In this document: in pieces, positions 8,113 to 16,824 of the stretch
Layout: each line of letters opens with the position of its first letter
Numbering within the stretch: position 1 is the stretch's first letter
Assembly: GCF_030063335.1 (NCBI RefSeq)
Contig: NZ_JASISW010000012.1
Span: 62,001 to 126,000, forward strand
Direction of reading: 5' to 3'
Source of the DNA: Rhodococcus sp. G-MC3
GTDB taxonomy: Bacteria > Actinomycetota > Actinomycetes > Mycobacteriales > Mycobacteriaceae
Length of the DNA: 64,000 nucleotides
Translations under genes and position numbers: made by a program
Notes under the pieces: generated by a model
Told to the model about the DNA's origin: nothing
The model's input: only the letters and a program-made list of their open reading frames with translations
The model's database searches: none

Positions 8113-8763
8113 TCAGTCCAAATGTGCAGCCAAAGCATCGGCGACGGCATCGCGGGAGGCCCCGCGCGGGAACACTGCGACCACGACTTCGCCCGAGGCG
8201 GAACCGAAGCCCGCTCTGACCTTGGCCAACTCCGCCTGCAGGTCCGAGGTAGCGGTGTCCACGCCGTCGCGGATCATCCGCCGTAGAACGTAGTTGTGGG
8301 TTGCCGTCACCGATGCGCAGAACTGGATGGTCTCGAGATGCGAGTGCTCGGGGATCGCCTCACGGAGGTAGTCGACGAAGAGCCGTTCGTAGCGGAAGAC
8401 TGTCACGATCTCGCGGTCACGCAGAGCCGGATTGTCGTGTACCACCTGGTAGCGGAGTCGGGCGTACTCCTTCCAGCCGGTGAAACGCTCGAACACCAGT
8501 TGCGCGGCCTCGCAGACTGCAATCCACGGATCGGGATGGGTCCCGGACAGGAATTCTGCTGCTTGGGCGAGCAAAATTTCGTGATCGGCGAAGATGACGT
8601 CGTCCTTGCCGCGGAACTGACGAAAGAATGTACGACGCGAAATGCCCGACGCCTCCGCGATGTCGTCCACGGACGTCGCGTCGTAGCCCTTGACGGCGAA
8701 CAGGTCGAGGGCCTCCTTGGCCACAGCGAGGCGGAAGGCGTCGGGGTCCTCGGTGTCGCGCAT
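8113..8763 (-). CDS. TetR-family transcriptional regulator
   Basis: The likely 216-residue product starts at ATG 8763 (MRDTEDPDAFRL). Its TetR DNA-binding domain covers residues 10-56, with DDIAEASGISRRTFFRQFRGKDDVIF as the core, followed by a helical ligand domain. It faces xylulokinase across a 77-bp gap and lies 122 bp upstream of fadE25 on the same strand. It could regulate either; the fatty-acid genes are the more usual target for this type. An upstream in-frame ATG at 8820 would overlap the divergent promoter and is less likely. Confidence 0.82.
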   Translation of the reverse strand: MRDTEDPDAFRLAVAKEALDLFAVKGYDATSVDDIAEASGISRRTFFRQFRGKDDVIFADHEILLAQAAEFLSGTHPDPWIAVCEAAQLVFERFTGWKEYARLRYQVVHDNPALRDREIVTVFRYERLFVDYLREAIPEHSHLETIQFCASVTATHNYVLRRMIRDGVDTATSDLQAELAKVRAGFGSASGEVVVAVFPRGASRDAVADALAAHLD

Positions 8764-8840
8764 AGCGAACAACGTAGTCCATGGAGGCCGCCAAGGTAGT
8801 CTGCGAGAACCAGGATGCACTCCCCGAAAGGTCCTTCGCC

Positions 8841-10232
8841 GTGGCGCTCGTTGCAGGAATCGACTCGTCTACTCAATCGTGCAAAGTCTTTGTGCGCGAT
8901 GCTGATTCGGGTGAACTGGTACGTAGCGGGCGTGCGAGCCACCCCGCCGGTACCGAGGTCGACCCGAACCTGTGGAAATCCGCACTCGAGTCTGCGATCG
9001 CGGATGCGGGCGGCATGGACGACGTGGATGCAGTTGCCGTCGGTGCGCAGCAGCACGGAATGATCTGTCTCGACGAGTCGGGAGACGTCGTACGCCCGGC
9101 TCTGTTGTGGAACGACACTCGCTCGGCGTCGTCGGCACGAGATCTGATCGACGAATTCGGCGGCGCGCGGGCTTGGGCCGACGCAGTGGGTGTTGTGCCG
9201 CTCGCGTCGATCACCGTCTCGAAGCTCCGATGGCTCGTCGACAACGAACCGGAGAACGCGGATCGCACTGCAGCGGTGTGTCTTCCGCACGATTGGCTGA
9301 GCTGGCAACTCGGCGGCGCAGCCGGACTCGACACTCTTGCGACCGATCGTGGTGACGCGAGCGGAACGGGATATTTCTCGGCAGGCTCGAACAGCTATCG
9401 ACAGGATTTGTTGGAACTCGGCATGCGAGGCCGTTCGCCGCGGCTGCCGCGCGTGGTGGGTCCCTCGGATCGAATCGGTCAGATGTTCTCGGGTGCCTTC
9501 ATCGGACCCGGAACGGGTGACAACGCCGCAGCCGCACTTGGACTGGCCGCCGGGGTGGGCGATGTCGTCGTCTCCGTCGGCACATCGGGCGTCGTCTCCG
9601 CGGTAACCGACGTAGCAGCCGCGGACGCGTCGGGAATCATCGCGGGATTCGCCGACGCCACCGGCAGGCAGCTTCCGCTCGTGTGCACGCTCAATGCCGC
9701 GCGGGTGCTGGATGCGACGGCTTCGCTTCTCGGTGTCGATCACGACACGTTGTCGGCACTCGCGTTGTCCACTGCCAGCGAGGGTTTGGTGCTTGTTCCT
9801 TATCTGGAGGGTGAGCGCACTCCCAATCGTCCGGCTGCCTCTGGCGCCATTCACGGTCTACGGCTTGGTAATTCGACACCCGCTCACCTTGCACGGGCCG
9901 CAGTGGAGGGTCTGCTCTGCGGCCTCGCAGACGGCATCGACGCACTACGAGCCCAGGGAATCGAGACTCGTCGCGTCCTCCTCGTCGGCGGCGGTGCGAA
10001 GTCCGCGGCGCTTCGCGAGCTGGCACCGGCGATTCTCGGTGTGCCGGTGGTGGTTCCCGAGCCGGGGGAGTACGTCGCGGACGGGGCAGCGCGTCAGGCT
10101 GCATGGGCGTTGGCACGGACTCCGGAGCCCCCACAGTGGGCGTCGGCGCCTGCTCGAAATTATGAAGCGGATCCGACTCCGGCCATCCGCGAGCGCTACG
10201 CCGAGGTGCGGGATCTGACCGAAGGGCTCTGA
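8841..10232 (+). CDS. xylB: Xylulokinase (FGGY family)
   Basis: This 463-residue sugar kinase starts with the phosphate-binding GIDSSTQS and contains [11 protein letters not shown], an [10 protein letters not shown] segment, and the GDNAAAALG and VGTSG ATP-domain motifs of the FGGY family. It would phosphorylate D-xylulose to xylulose 5-phosphate for the pentose phosphate pathway. I chose the GTG at 8841 because family members begin at this point. An in-frame ATG at 8781 would add 20 unrelated residues and nearly touch the divergent TetR gene. The polyol dehydrogenases that would make xylulose are 37 kb away (45.8-48.3 kb), so the pathway is split. It is convergent with the MFS gene. Confidence 0.88.
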   Translation: MALVAGIDSSTQSCKVFVRDADSGELVRSGRASHPAGTEVDPNLWKSALESAIADAGGMDDVDAVAVGAQQHGMICLDESGDVVRPALLWNDTRSASSARDLIDEFGGARAWADAVGVVPLASITVSKLRWLVDNEPENADRTAAVCLPHDWLSWQLGGAAGLDTLATDRGDASGTGYFSAGSNSYRQDLLELGMRGRSPRLPRVVGPSDRIGQMFSGAFIGPGTGDNAAAALGLAAGVGDVVVSVGTSGVVSAVTDVAAADASGIIAGFADATGRQLPLVCTLNAARVLDATASLLGVDHDTLSALALSTASEGLVLVPYLEGERTPNRPAASGAIHGLRLGNSTPAHLARAAVEGLLCGLADGIDALRAQGIETRRVLLVGGGAKSAALRELAPAILGVPVVVPEPGEYVADGAARQAAWALARTPEPPQWASAPARNYEADPTPAIRERYAEVRDLTEGL

Positions 10233-10249
10233 CTGGGCGGCATACGCAT

Positions 10250-10287
10250 CCTGGCCCCGACCCTCCGTGTGGAGGGTCGAGGCCAGG
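10250..10287. terminator. Bidirectional hairpin terminator
   Basis: Two 17-base arms (10250-10266 and 10271-10287) pair with one mismatch around a GTGT loop. The hairpin lies between the convergent xylulokinase and MFS transporter genes and should stop transcription from both sides. Confidence 0.85.
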
Positions 10288-10302
10288 GAGTCTGTTGCGG
10301 GA

Positions 10303-11694
10303 TCAGCTCTTCGCGAGCTTCTTCGCTGTGGCGTGCTGTTCCATCTGCTCGAGGTCGGCGCGCTCGATCGGTCCGACGATGAAGGTGTAGGACACTACTG
10401 CTGCCAGGGCGCAGGCTCCGACGAAGATCAACGCCCACTCGTAGCTTCCGGTCGCGCCGACGAGGTAGCCGATGACGATGGGAGTGGTGATTGCTGCAAC
10501 GGCGCCGAACGTGTTGAACACCCCACCGCCGAGGCCTGCGATCTCCTTGGGCGAGATGTCGGACATGACTGCCCAGCCGAGTGCGCCGAATCCCTTGCCG
10601 AAGAACGACAGTGACATCAAGGCTACGACCATCCAGGATGCATCGACGTAGTTGCAGACGATGATGGTGCTGGCCAGGAGTAGGCCTGCGATGATCGGAA
10701 TCTTGCGTGCTGCCGTCTGCGATACGCCGCGGCGAAGCAGGGCATCGGAGACAAATCCTCCGCTCAGTCCGCCGACGAAACCGCAGATGGCGGGTAGAAC
10801 GGCGATGAAGCCGGCCTCGAGGATCGTCATTCCGCGTTCCTGAACCAGGTACACCGGGAACCAGGTGAGGAAGAACCAGGTGATCGTGGTGATGAAGAAC
10901 TGGCCGGAGAAGACACCGAGCATCATGCGGTTGGTGAGCAGCAGCTTCATGTAGCGCAGTTGAGAATTGCCGTCGGCCTGCGGCTTTGCCTCGGGCTGAT
11001 CCATGTCGACGAGTGCGCCGCCCTCTTCGAGGTACTCGAGCTCGGACTTCGTCAGGCGAGGGTGCTGCTTCGGGCTGTAGATGACCTTGGTCCAGATGAG
11101 CGCAAAGAGGATGCCGATGCCGCCGATGACGATGAAGACGTGCTCCCATCCCCATGCGGTGACGAGCCACCCCATCAGCGGGGCGAACACGATCGTCGAA
11201 AAGTACTGGGCCGAGTTGAAGACAGCCGACGCCATCCCGCGCTCTTTCGCCGGGAACCACGCGGCAACGATGCGGGCATTGCCCGGGAATGCCGGAGCCT
11301 CGGTCAGTCCGACCATGAAGCGCAGGAAGAACAGCAGACCGATGGCCGTTCCCATCGAAAAGTTGCCCAGGAAGCCCTGCATCACAGTGAAACTCGACCA
11401 AGTGAGCACCGCGTAGCCGTAGACCTTCTTCGAACCGTATCGGTCGAGCAGCCAGCCGCCGGGGATCTGGCCGATGAGGTACGACCAGCCGAATGCCGAG
11501 AAAATGTAACCGAGCGTGACCGAGCTGATTCCGAACTCGGTCTGGATGGCATCGCCTGCGATCGAGATCGTCGCACGATCGGCGTAGTTGATCACCGTCA
11601 CCGCGAAGATCATGGCCAGAATGGTGTAGCGGACTTTGCCGATACTCAGTACTGACGTCACCACCGACTTCTCGGCGGGCCTGGCTGTGGTCAT
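10303..11694 (-). CDS. MFS transporter, glucarate/galactarate permease type (GudP/GarP-like)
   Basis: This 463-residue inner-membrane carrier has twelve probable membrane helices. The opening NYADRATISIAGDAIQ, FGWSYLIGQIPGGWLLDRYGSKKVYG and LTEAPAFPGNARIVAAWFP segments match the anion:cation symporter group that includes E. coli GudP and GarP, as remembered. It should take up D-glucarate and/or galactarate with protons. The ATG at 11694 has GAGAAG upstream; the longer frame to 11787 is not needed. Although the aldarate enzymes lie 16-33 kb away, its promoter carries the same composite regulatory element as theirs, which strengthens the substrate call. Confidence 0.87.
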   Translation of the reverse strand: MTTARPAEKSVVTSVLSIGKVRYTILAMIFAVTVINYADRATISIAGDAIQTEFGISSVTLGYIFSAFGWSYLIGQIPGGWLLDRYGSKKVYGYAVLTWSSFTVMQGFLGNFSMGTAIGLLFFLRFMVGLTEAPAFPGNARIVAAWFPAKERGMASAVFNSAQYFSTIVFAPLMGWLVTAWGWEHVFIVIGGIGILFALIWTKVIYSPKQHPRLTKSELEYLEEGGALVDMDQPEAKPQADGNSQLRYMKLLLTNRMMLGVFSGQFFITTITWFFLTWFPVYLVQERGMTILEAGFIAVLPAICGFVGGLSGGFVSDALLRRGVSQTAARKIPIIAGLLLASTIIVCNYVDASWMVVALMSLSFFGKGFGALGWAVMSDISPKEIAGLGGGVFNTFGAVAAITTPIVIGYLVGATGSYEWALIFVGACALAAVVSYTFIVGPIERADLEQMEQHATAKKLAKS

Positions 11695-11770
11695 GAAACT
11701 TCTCGCTTTCAGGGACGGGCGCGATTGACCGGAAGCGGAGTGTCCGGTGTCACATTCGTTCGCGAAAACG

Positions 11771-11837
11771 ACACTACGCACAGGCATGCATGCACGTCCA
11801 AGCGTATTTGTGCATCCTTCGATGCAGCTTCGGTATC
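11771..11837 (-). promoter_or_regulatory. Composite LysR-box promoter, copy 1 (MFS transporter)
   Basis: On the minus strand the order is: palindromic box GATAC-N7-GCATC (11837-11821), 19 bases, TTGGAC (11801-11796), 19 bases, TAGTGT (11776-11771). The box has the T-N11-A form of LysR-type recognition sites. Its centre lies near -65 relative to the start expected from the -10 box. The same geometry recurs at 19612, 31986, 32089 and 44407. Confidence 0.75.
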
Positions 11838-11862
11838 GACCGACCCAGCGACCCAGATTTGG

Positions 11863-12945
11863 TCAGGGAATGATTCGAGCCTCCCGGTAGCGCTGAACAA
11901 CAGAGGCGATGCTGTCCGGGGTCGATCGAAATCCGAGGAATCCGGCCTTCTTGGCCTTGTTCATATCGGTCAAACACTCCATGTCGCGGCCGAGATCGCC
12001 GTCGGTGTGCCACCATGAAGCCAACTTCACGACGTCGGATTCGACCAGATCGTGTGTGTCCGCGATGCCCTTCCAGACCTGCGCCGCGTCGGACATCCGG
12101 GGCTCGAGCGGGCGCGGCTCGTCGCGGTAGCCCTCTGGTTCGACGCCGAACAGTTCGGCGAACCGAGGCCACATCCATCGCCAGCGGAAGACATCGCCGT
12201 TGGCGATGTTGAACGCCTCGTTCCGGCCGGCTGCGTCCGACGAGGCCCAGACCATCTGTTCGGCCAGCAGATCAGCGTCGGTGAGGTCCGTCAGCCCATT
12301 CCACTGGGTCGCCGAGCCGGGAAAGACGAACGGGGTACCGAGTTCGGCACAGATGGACGCGTACACGGACAGAGTCAAGATCATGTTCATCGCGTTGCCA
12401 ACGGCAAATCCGGAGATCGTGTGCGCCCGATGCACACTCCATCCGAAATCGTATTTCGCGGCTCCGGCGAATAATTCATCTTCCTGCGCGTAGTAGAAAT
12501 TCGGCGTGTCGAGACGTGGTTCGAATTCGTGGAACGGTGTTTCGGCCATGACGGCCTTGCCGTAGGCGTCGAACGGGCCGAGGTAATGCTTCAGCCCAGT
12601 CATCAGAGACACGTGTTCGACGGATCCGCCTGGTCCGAGGACGTCGAGAACATTGCGGAGGGTGGCTGAATTGACGTCGATGTTCTCCTGCTCGGAGTCC
12701 TTTTTCATCCAGGCGGTGAAGAACACCCTGTCGGGGCTAATCTCGGACAACGCATCGGAAAGACTCTGTCGATCGAGCAGGTCGGCGGCCACGGGGATCA
12801 CTCCATCGACGGGGGTCTTTCCGCTCCGGCTCAGTCCGTAGGTGGTCCACCGGGCGTCCAGAGTGCGACGACACAGTGCTTGTCCGGAGATGCCAGTGGC
12901 ACCGACGACCAGAACGCGGGGAGCTGTGTTGCTATTACTACTCAT
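11863..12945 (-). CDS. PRISE-type SDR (progesterone 5-beta-reductase/iridoid synthase-like)
   Basis: This 360-residue NAD(P)H-dependent reductase is an atypical SDR. The cofactor motif GATGISG is at residues 15-21. The active-site lysine falls in MTGLKHYLGPFDAYG (Lys119) and the tyrosine in NFYYAQEDEL (Tyr151/152). These are the two signatures of the PRISE family, which reduces activated C=C bonds of enones. The bacterial physiological substrate is unknown; enones or steroid- or terpenoid-like compounds are possible. It sits alone between the MFS and TauE genes, all on the same strand, with 46 bp to the upstream gene. Confidence 0.8.
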   Translation of the reverse strand: MSSNSNTAPRVLVVGATGISGQALCRRTLDARWTTYGLSRSGKTPVDGVIPVAADLLDRQSLSDALSEISPDRVFFTAWMKKDSEQENIDVNSATLRNVLDVLGPGGSVEHVSLMTGLKHYLGPFDAYGKAVMAETPFHEFEPRLDTPNFYYAQEDELFAGAAKYDFGWSVHRAHTISGFAVGNAMNMILTLSVYASICAELGTPFVFPGSATQWNGLTDLTDADLLAEQMVWASSDAAGRNEAFNIANGDVFRWRWMWPRFAELFGVEPEGYRDEPRPLEPRMSDAAQVWKGIADTHDLVESDVVKLASWWHTDGDLGRDMECLTDMNKAKKAGFLGFRSTPDSIASVVQRYREARIIP

Positions 12946-12991
12946 CCGATACGACTAACCAGTGTGGCGCGCTGCAAACGTCTCGCCGGGT

Positions 12992-13729
12992 TCATCGGAA
13001 TGTTGCGAGCTGCTGGATGACCAGAACAGCTGCGCCCACCGTGGAGACCGAGATCGCGGTAATCCGCAGCCGGCGACGATCCATCACGCGATTCACGAAA
13101 CGAGACAGTACATAACCGAGGATCGTTGCGGGAGCCAACAGAACGAACAACCACGCGGTGTGCCAGTCGACCGCGCCGGCCACAGCAAGCGTGATCAACG
13201 ACAGTATCGAACCGACCAAGAAGAATGCGCTCATGGTGCTGCGCAGCTTGGCTCCGGTGTTGCGCTGCCACACCAGTGCCATCGGTGGGCCGCCGATCGA
13301 GGTAGCGGTGCCGAGAATGCCGGAGGCGGCTCCGGCCACCAGCAGGTTCCGTTTCCGAGGTAACGGAACCCAGCCGAGGGAGGTCAACACGATGCCGAGC
13401 AGGACAACGCCTGCAAGCATCAGCGCAAGCCCTTCTTCGGGAAGCGCCACCAGCAGCAGTGCGCCGACGATGGTGCCCGGCACGCGGCCCGCCAAAGCCC
13501 AGCCGGCGCCGGAGAAGTCCAATGCTGCGCCCTCGCGCAGCAGCACCAAGGCGCTGACGAGCGTCGCCAACATGATCAGCGTGCCCGGTACCAACGCGGG
13601 GTCGACGATGGCGACGATCGGTGCCGCCAGCATCCCCATCCCGAATCCGATCGACGCCTGCATGCACGAGGCGAAGAAGATGGCGAACGCGACGACCGCG
13701 AAGCCAGCAATCGACAGATCGGCAATCAT
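12992..13729 (-). CDS. TauE/SafE-family membrane permease
   Basis: This 245-residue integral membrane protein has about eight hydrophobic segments in two halves. Each half carries the Gly/Pro-rich signatures of TauE/SafE carriers (ASIGFGMGMLAAPIVA in the first half, GTATSIGGPPMALVW in the second). The family exports or imports sulfite, sulfoacetate and other small organic anions; the substrate here is unknown. The start is the ATG at 13729, preceded by GGAATG. That start region lies inside a 35-bp tandem duplication, so an additional upstream ATG exists in a different frame. It directly follows the oligopeptide ABC operon and may be co-transcribed. Confidence 0.8.
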   Translation of the reverse strand: MIADLSIAGFAVVAFAIFFASCMQASIGFGMGMLAAPIVAIVDPALVPGTLIMLATLVSALVLLREGAALDFSGAGWALAGRVPGTIVGALLLVALPEEGLALMLAGVVLLGIVLTSLGWVPLPRKRNLLVAGAASGILGTATSIGGPPMALVWQRNTGAKLRSTMSAFFLVGSILSLITLAVAGAVDWHTAWLFVLLAPATILGYVLSRFVNRVMDRRRLRITAISVSTVGAAVLVIQQLATFR

Positions 13730-13805
13730 CGGTGCATTCCGCAGGCTCCACGCACGGCAATCATCGGTGCATTCCGCAGGCTCCACGCACGGCAATCACG
13801 GTGCC
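13721..13805. repeat. 35-bp tandem duplication over a translation start
   Basis: Two identical 35-bp units (13721-13755 and 13756-13790) are followed by a degenerate third start that resembles the unit for about 14 bases with one base deleted. Each full unit carries a ribosome-binding-like GGAATG and an ATG reading leftward. The downstream ATG (13729) opens the TauE gene. The upstream copy (13764) opens a 12-codon frame that ends in TGA overlapping the real ATG. The array abuts the stop codon of the ABC ATPase gene at 13796. Confidence 0.85.
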
Positions 13806-14806
13806 GTTGCCACCAGTCCCAGGTCGTTGCTCACCAGCGGGTAGTGGCATTCAGCCATATGATCGGCCTCGTTGCGGTCCTTCCCAACAGGTGGTGCCTC
13901 GGATGCGCACAGGTCGGTTGCCTTCCAACACCGCGTACGGAAACGGCAGCCCGACGGCGGATTCAGGGGAGACGGCACCTCGCCCTTCAGCAGGATGCGC
14001 TCACCGCGCGAAGCCGCGTCGAGTTTGGGAGCCGCGGACATGAGGGCGGCCGTATACGGGTGTCTCGGACGGTCGAAAACCGACTCGGTGTTTCCCGACT
14101 CGACGATGCGGCCCAGGTACATGACGGCGACCCGGTCGGCGACGTGCCGGACGACAGATAGATCGTGCGAGATGAAGACGTACGAAATGCCCAGTTGTTG
14201 CTGCAGATCGTTGAGCAGGTTCAGAACCTGGGCCTGTACCGACAGGTCGAGAGCGGAGACCGGTTCGTCGCAGATGATGACGTCCGGGTTCAGAGCCAAG
14301 GCCCGGGCGATCCCGATTCTCTGACGCTGACCGCCCGAGAATTCCTGAGGAAATCGGTGCTCGTCACTGGGCCGCAGACCAACCAGATGCAGCAGCTCAC
14401 GCACGCGTGCGGCGCGGTCTCGTCGAGTCTTGTAAAGGGTCTTGTGGGTCTGCCACGGCTCGCTGATGATGTCGGATGCATTCATCCGCGAGTTCAGTGA
14501 ACCGTAGGGATCCTGAAACACCATTTGCACTCGGCGACGGAAGCCGAGAAGGTCTTTGCCGCGCAACGAGAACGGGTCGACGCCGTCGAAGTCCACGGTT
14601 CCCGAGTCGGGTCGCTCGAGCATCATCAGCGTGCGTGCGAGCGTCGACTTTCCGCAGCCGGATTCGCCGACGAGTCCGAGCGTCTCGCCGCGCCCAAGAT
14701 CCAGATCGATCGCGTCGAGTGCGCGCAGATCGCCGCCGCCGGTCTTGAACGTCTTGTTCATGCCGCGGACAGTCAACAGCTGTTCGGATTCTGCAGTTTC
14801 AAACAT
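13796..14806 (-). CDS. Oligopeptide/dipeptide ABC transporter ATPase (DppF-like)
   Basis: This 336-residue ATPase has Walker A GESGCGKST, signature SGGQRQRIGIARAL, Walker B VIICDEPVSALD and the His-loop FISHDLS. The C-terminal oligopeptide-transporter extension has the Cys-rich CRFRTRCWKATDLC, which in relatives can hold a metal cluster. It would energise import with the DppD-like partner. The ATG at 14806 overlaps the preceding ATPase gene by eight bases. It is the last transport gene of the operon. Confidence 0.88.
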   Translation of the reverse strand: MFETAESEQLLTVRGMNKTFKTGGGDLRALDAIDLDLGRGETLGLVGESGCGKSTLARTLMMLERPDSGTVDFDGVDPFSLRGKDLLGFRRRVQMVFQDPYGSLNSRMNASDIISEPWQTHKTLYKTRRDRAARVRELLHLVGLRPSDEHRFPQEFSGGQRQRIGIARALALNPDVIICDEPVSALDLSVQAQVLNLLNDLQQQLGISYVFISHDLSVVRHVADRVAVMYLGRIVESGNTESVFDRPRHPYTAALMSAAPKLDAASRGERILLKGEVPSPLNPPSGCRFRTRCWKATDLCASEAPPVGKDRNEADHMAECHYPLVSNDLGLVATAP

Positions 14807-15833
14807 GGGACACCTCGTTCGAGAAGTGGCAAGCGGAGAATCTTCCGTCGCCGACTGGTTCGAGAGTTGGACGAGTGCTGATGCAGATGTCCTGCACGAG
14901 CGGGCAACGAGCCTGATACACGCACCCCGAGGGAACGGAGTGCAAGTCCGGAGGGGTGCCCCCGATGGACGCGAGGTCCTCGCCTCGCACCGCATGTACG
15001 GGCACCGAATCGAGCAACCCCTTCGTGTACGGATGGCGTGGCTCGGCGAACACCTCGGACACCAGGCCGGTCTCGACAATATTGCCGGCGTACATGATCG
15101 CGACGCGGTCGGCTTCCTCGGCGACGAGTGCGAGATCGTGGGTGATGAGCACAACGGCCATGTCGTGCTCGGTCCGAAGATCGCGCAGCAGCGCCATGAT
15201 CTGTGCTTGCACCGTCACGTCGAGAGCAGTTGTCGGCTCGTCGGCGAGCAGAACCGAAGGACTCAGTGCCACTGCCATCGCGATGAGGAGTCGCTGACGC
15301 ATACCGCCGGAGAACTGATGCGGGTACGAGTCGACGCGGGACTCCGGCTCGGGGATCCCGACACGTGTCATCAGCGAGATGGCCTCCCGCTTGGCCTCTT
15401 TGGCGCTCATACCGCGATGGATCCGGAACGGTTCGGCCAGTTGCGTTCCCACGGTGTACACGGGGTTCAGCGCGGTCAGTGCATCCTGAAAGACGATGGC
15501 CAATTCGTTGGCGGCGAGGTGGCGTCTGATCTTTTTCTTGGCGGTCACGAGGTCGACTCGGCCATGTTCATCGCTGCCCAGTTCAACCGAGCCTTCGGTG
15601 ATGTCGGCGATTGGCTCCAGCAGTCCGACGACGGCCTGCGCCGTCATCGACTTCCCGCATCCTGATTCTCCCAGCAGTGCGAGGGTTTCACCGCGACGGG
15701 CATTGAACGACACATGGTCCACGGCCCGAATGATTCCCGACGGCGTGCGGAGGTCGACCGTCAGATCGCGGACTTGCATCGCGACTCGGTCGGTATCGGG
15801 ATTCTTCTCCCTGGCGACTGCAGGTGCACTCAT
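14799..15833 (-). CDS. Oligopeptide/dipeptide ABC transporter ATPase (DppD-like)
   Basis: This 344-residue nucleotide-binding subunit has Walker A GESGCGKSM, signature FSGGMRQRLLIAMA, Walker B LLADEPTTALDV and the C-terminal HPYTKGLLDS/CPLVQDIC segment of the DppD/OppD type. The threonine or serine usual after Lys in Walker A is followed here by Met-Thr, as in several family members. The start ATG at 15833 overlaps the upstream permease stop by ATGA. Confidence 0.88.
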   Translation of the reverse strand: MSAPAVAREKNPDTDRVAMQVRDLTVDLRTPSGIIRAVDHVSFNARRGETLALLGESGCGKSMTAQAVVGLLEPIADITEGSVELGSDEHGRVDLVTAKKKIRRHLAANELAIVFQDALTALNPVYTVGTQLAEPFRIHRGMSAKEAKREAISLMTRVGIPEPESRVDSYPHQFSGGMRQRLLIAMAVALSPSVLLADEPTTALDVTVQAQIMALLRDLRTEHDMAVVLITHDLALVAEEADRVAIMYAGNIVETGLVSEVFAEPRHPYTKGLLDSVPVHAVRGEDLASIGGTPPDLHSVPSGCVYQARCPLVQDICISTRPTLEPVGDGRFSACHFSNEVSHV

Positions 15834-16813
15834 GAGACGACCTTTCGGACAGGAAGGAGGCGAGACTTCTTGGAGCGGGGGACGTTCAGTCGCCACCGCT
15901 GAGCTGGATCGGTAGCGATACGCGCCCACGCGGCGAGTACCGTCGCGGACACCGTGGTGAGCACGATGGCCAGGCCGGGGAAAAACGACAGCCACCACGC
16001 GGTCTGCAGATACGTCCGACCCTGCGCGACCATCAGGCCCCAGCTGACATCCGGCGGCTGAATTCCGATGCCCAGGAAGCTCAGTGAGGACTCGGCCAGC
16101 ATGACGAAACAAAAGTCGAGGGTGGCGACGGTGAGCAATGTCGGTAAGAGAATCGGTGCGACGTGGCGCCTGATCACAGCGCCGCTCGACGCCCCGAACG
16201 TGCGGGCGGCGTCGACGAACAATCTGCTTTGTAATTCTGCGGACTCGGCGCGCGCGGTGCGCAGATAGATTGGGATCCGGGTGATGGCCAGTACGAGCAC
16301 GATGTTCGCGGCGCTCGGTGAAAAGACGTACAGCACGACGACGGCCATGAGCAGCGACGGGAAGCTCATGATGACGTCGGCGACTCGCATCGCGGAGGTC
16401 TCACGCCAGCCGCGGTGATAACCGGCCCACATTCCAATGACCGACCCGATGATCGCGGACAGCACGACGGCGGGGATCGCGACAGACAGTGTCGTCCGGC
16501 AGGCAACGACCAGACGGGCGAACATGCTGCGACCGAGCGGATCGGTGCCCAGCACATTCATCCATCCGGTGTCGAGATCGAACGGCGGAAGATTGGAGCG
16601 GTCGAGGTCCTGATCGGTGGCGGCGTCGCCGACGAGCATCGGACCGAAGATCGCCGTCAGGAAGACAAGAACGAGGATCGCGGCGGCGACGGTAGCGACG
16701 CGGTCACGCAGCAGCAGCTTCCACAAGGGCGCCGAACTTTTCCGCGCGACCGGCTGGGTAGGTGGAACACTTTCGGGCTCGGATGTTTTGGGTGCTTCGA
16801 AGTCGAGTGACAT
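15830..16813 (-). CDS. Oligopeptide/dipeptide ABC transporter permease (DppC-like)
   Basis: This 327-residue permease has a cytoplasmic N-terminal tail of about 40 residues, a first membrane helix, and the binding-protein-dependent permease domain (about residues 95-290). The EAA-type loop is DAARTFGASSGAVIRRHVAPIL. Such proteins pair with a DppB subunit to form the channel. The start at ATG 16813 has AGGAGA upstream; the open frame beyond it is not coding. ATGA overlap links it to the next ATPase gene. Confidence 0.87.
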   Translation of the reverse strand: MSLDFEAPKTSEPESVPPTQPVARKSSAPLWKLLLRDRVATVAAAILVLVFLTAIFGPMLVGDAATDQDLDRSNLPPFDLDTGWMNVLGTDPLGRSMFARLVVACRTTLSVAIPAVVLSAIIGSVIGMWAGYHRGWRETSAMRVADVIMSFPSLLMAVVVLYVFSPSAANIVLVLAITRIPIYLRTARAESAELQSRLFVDAARTFGASSGAVIRRHVAPILLPTLLTVATLDFCFVMLAESSLSFLGIGIQPPDVSWGLMVAQGRTYLQTAWWLSFFPGLAIVLTTVSATVLAAWARIATDPAQRWRLNVPRSKKSRLLPVRKVVS

Positions 16814-16824
16814 GTGCTTATCTC

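Noticed and set aside
8403-9854. Long minus-strand open frame opposite xylulokinase
   Set aside because: It overlaps a clear kinase gene and the TetR gene, has no family resemblance, and is explained by high-GC codon bias.
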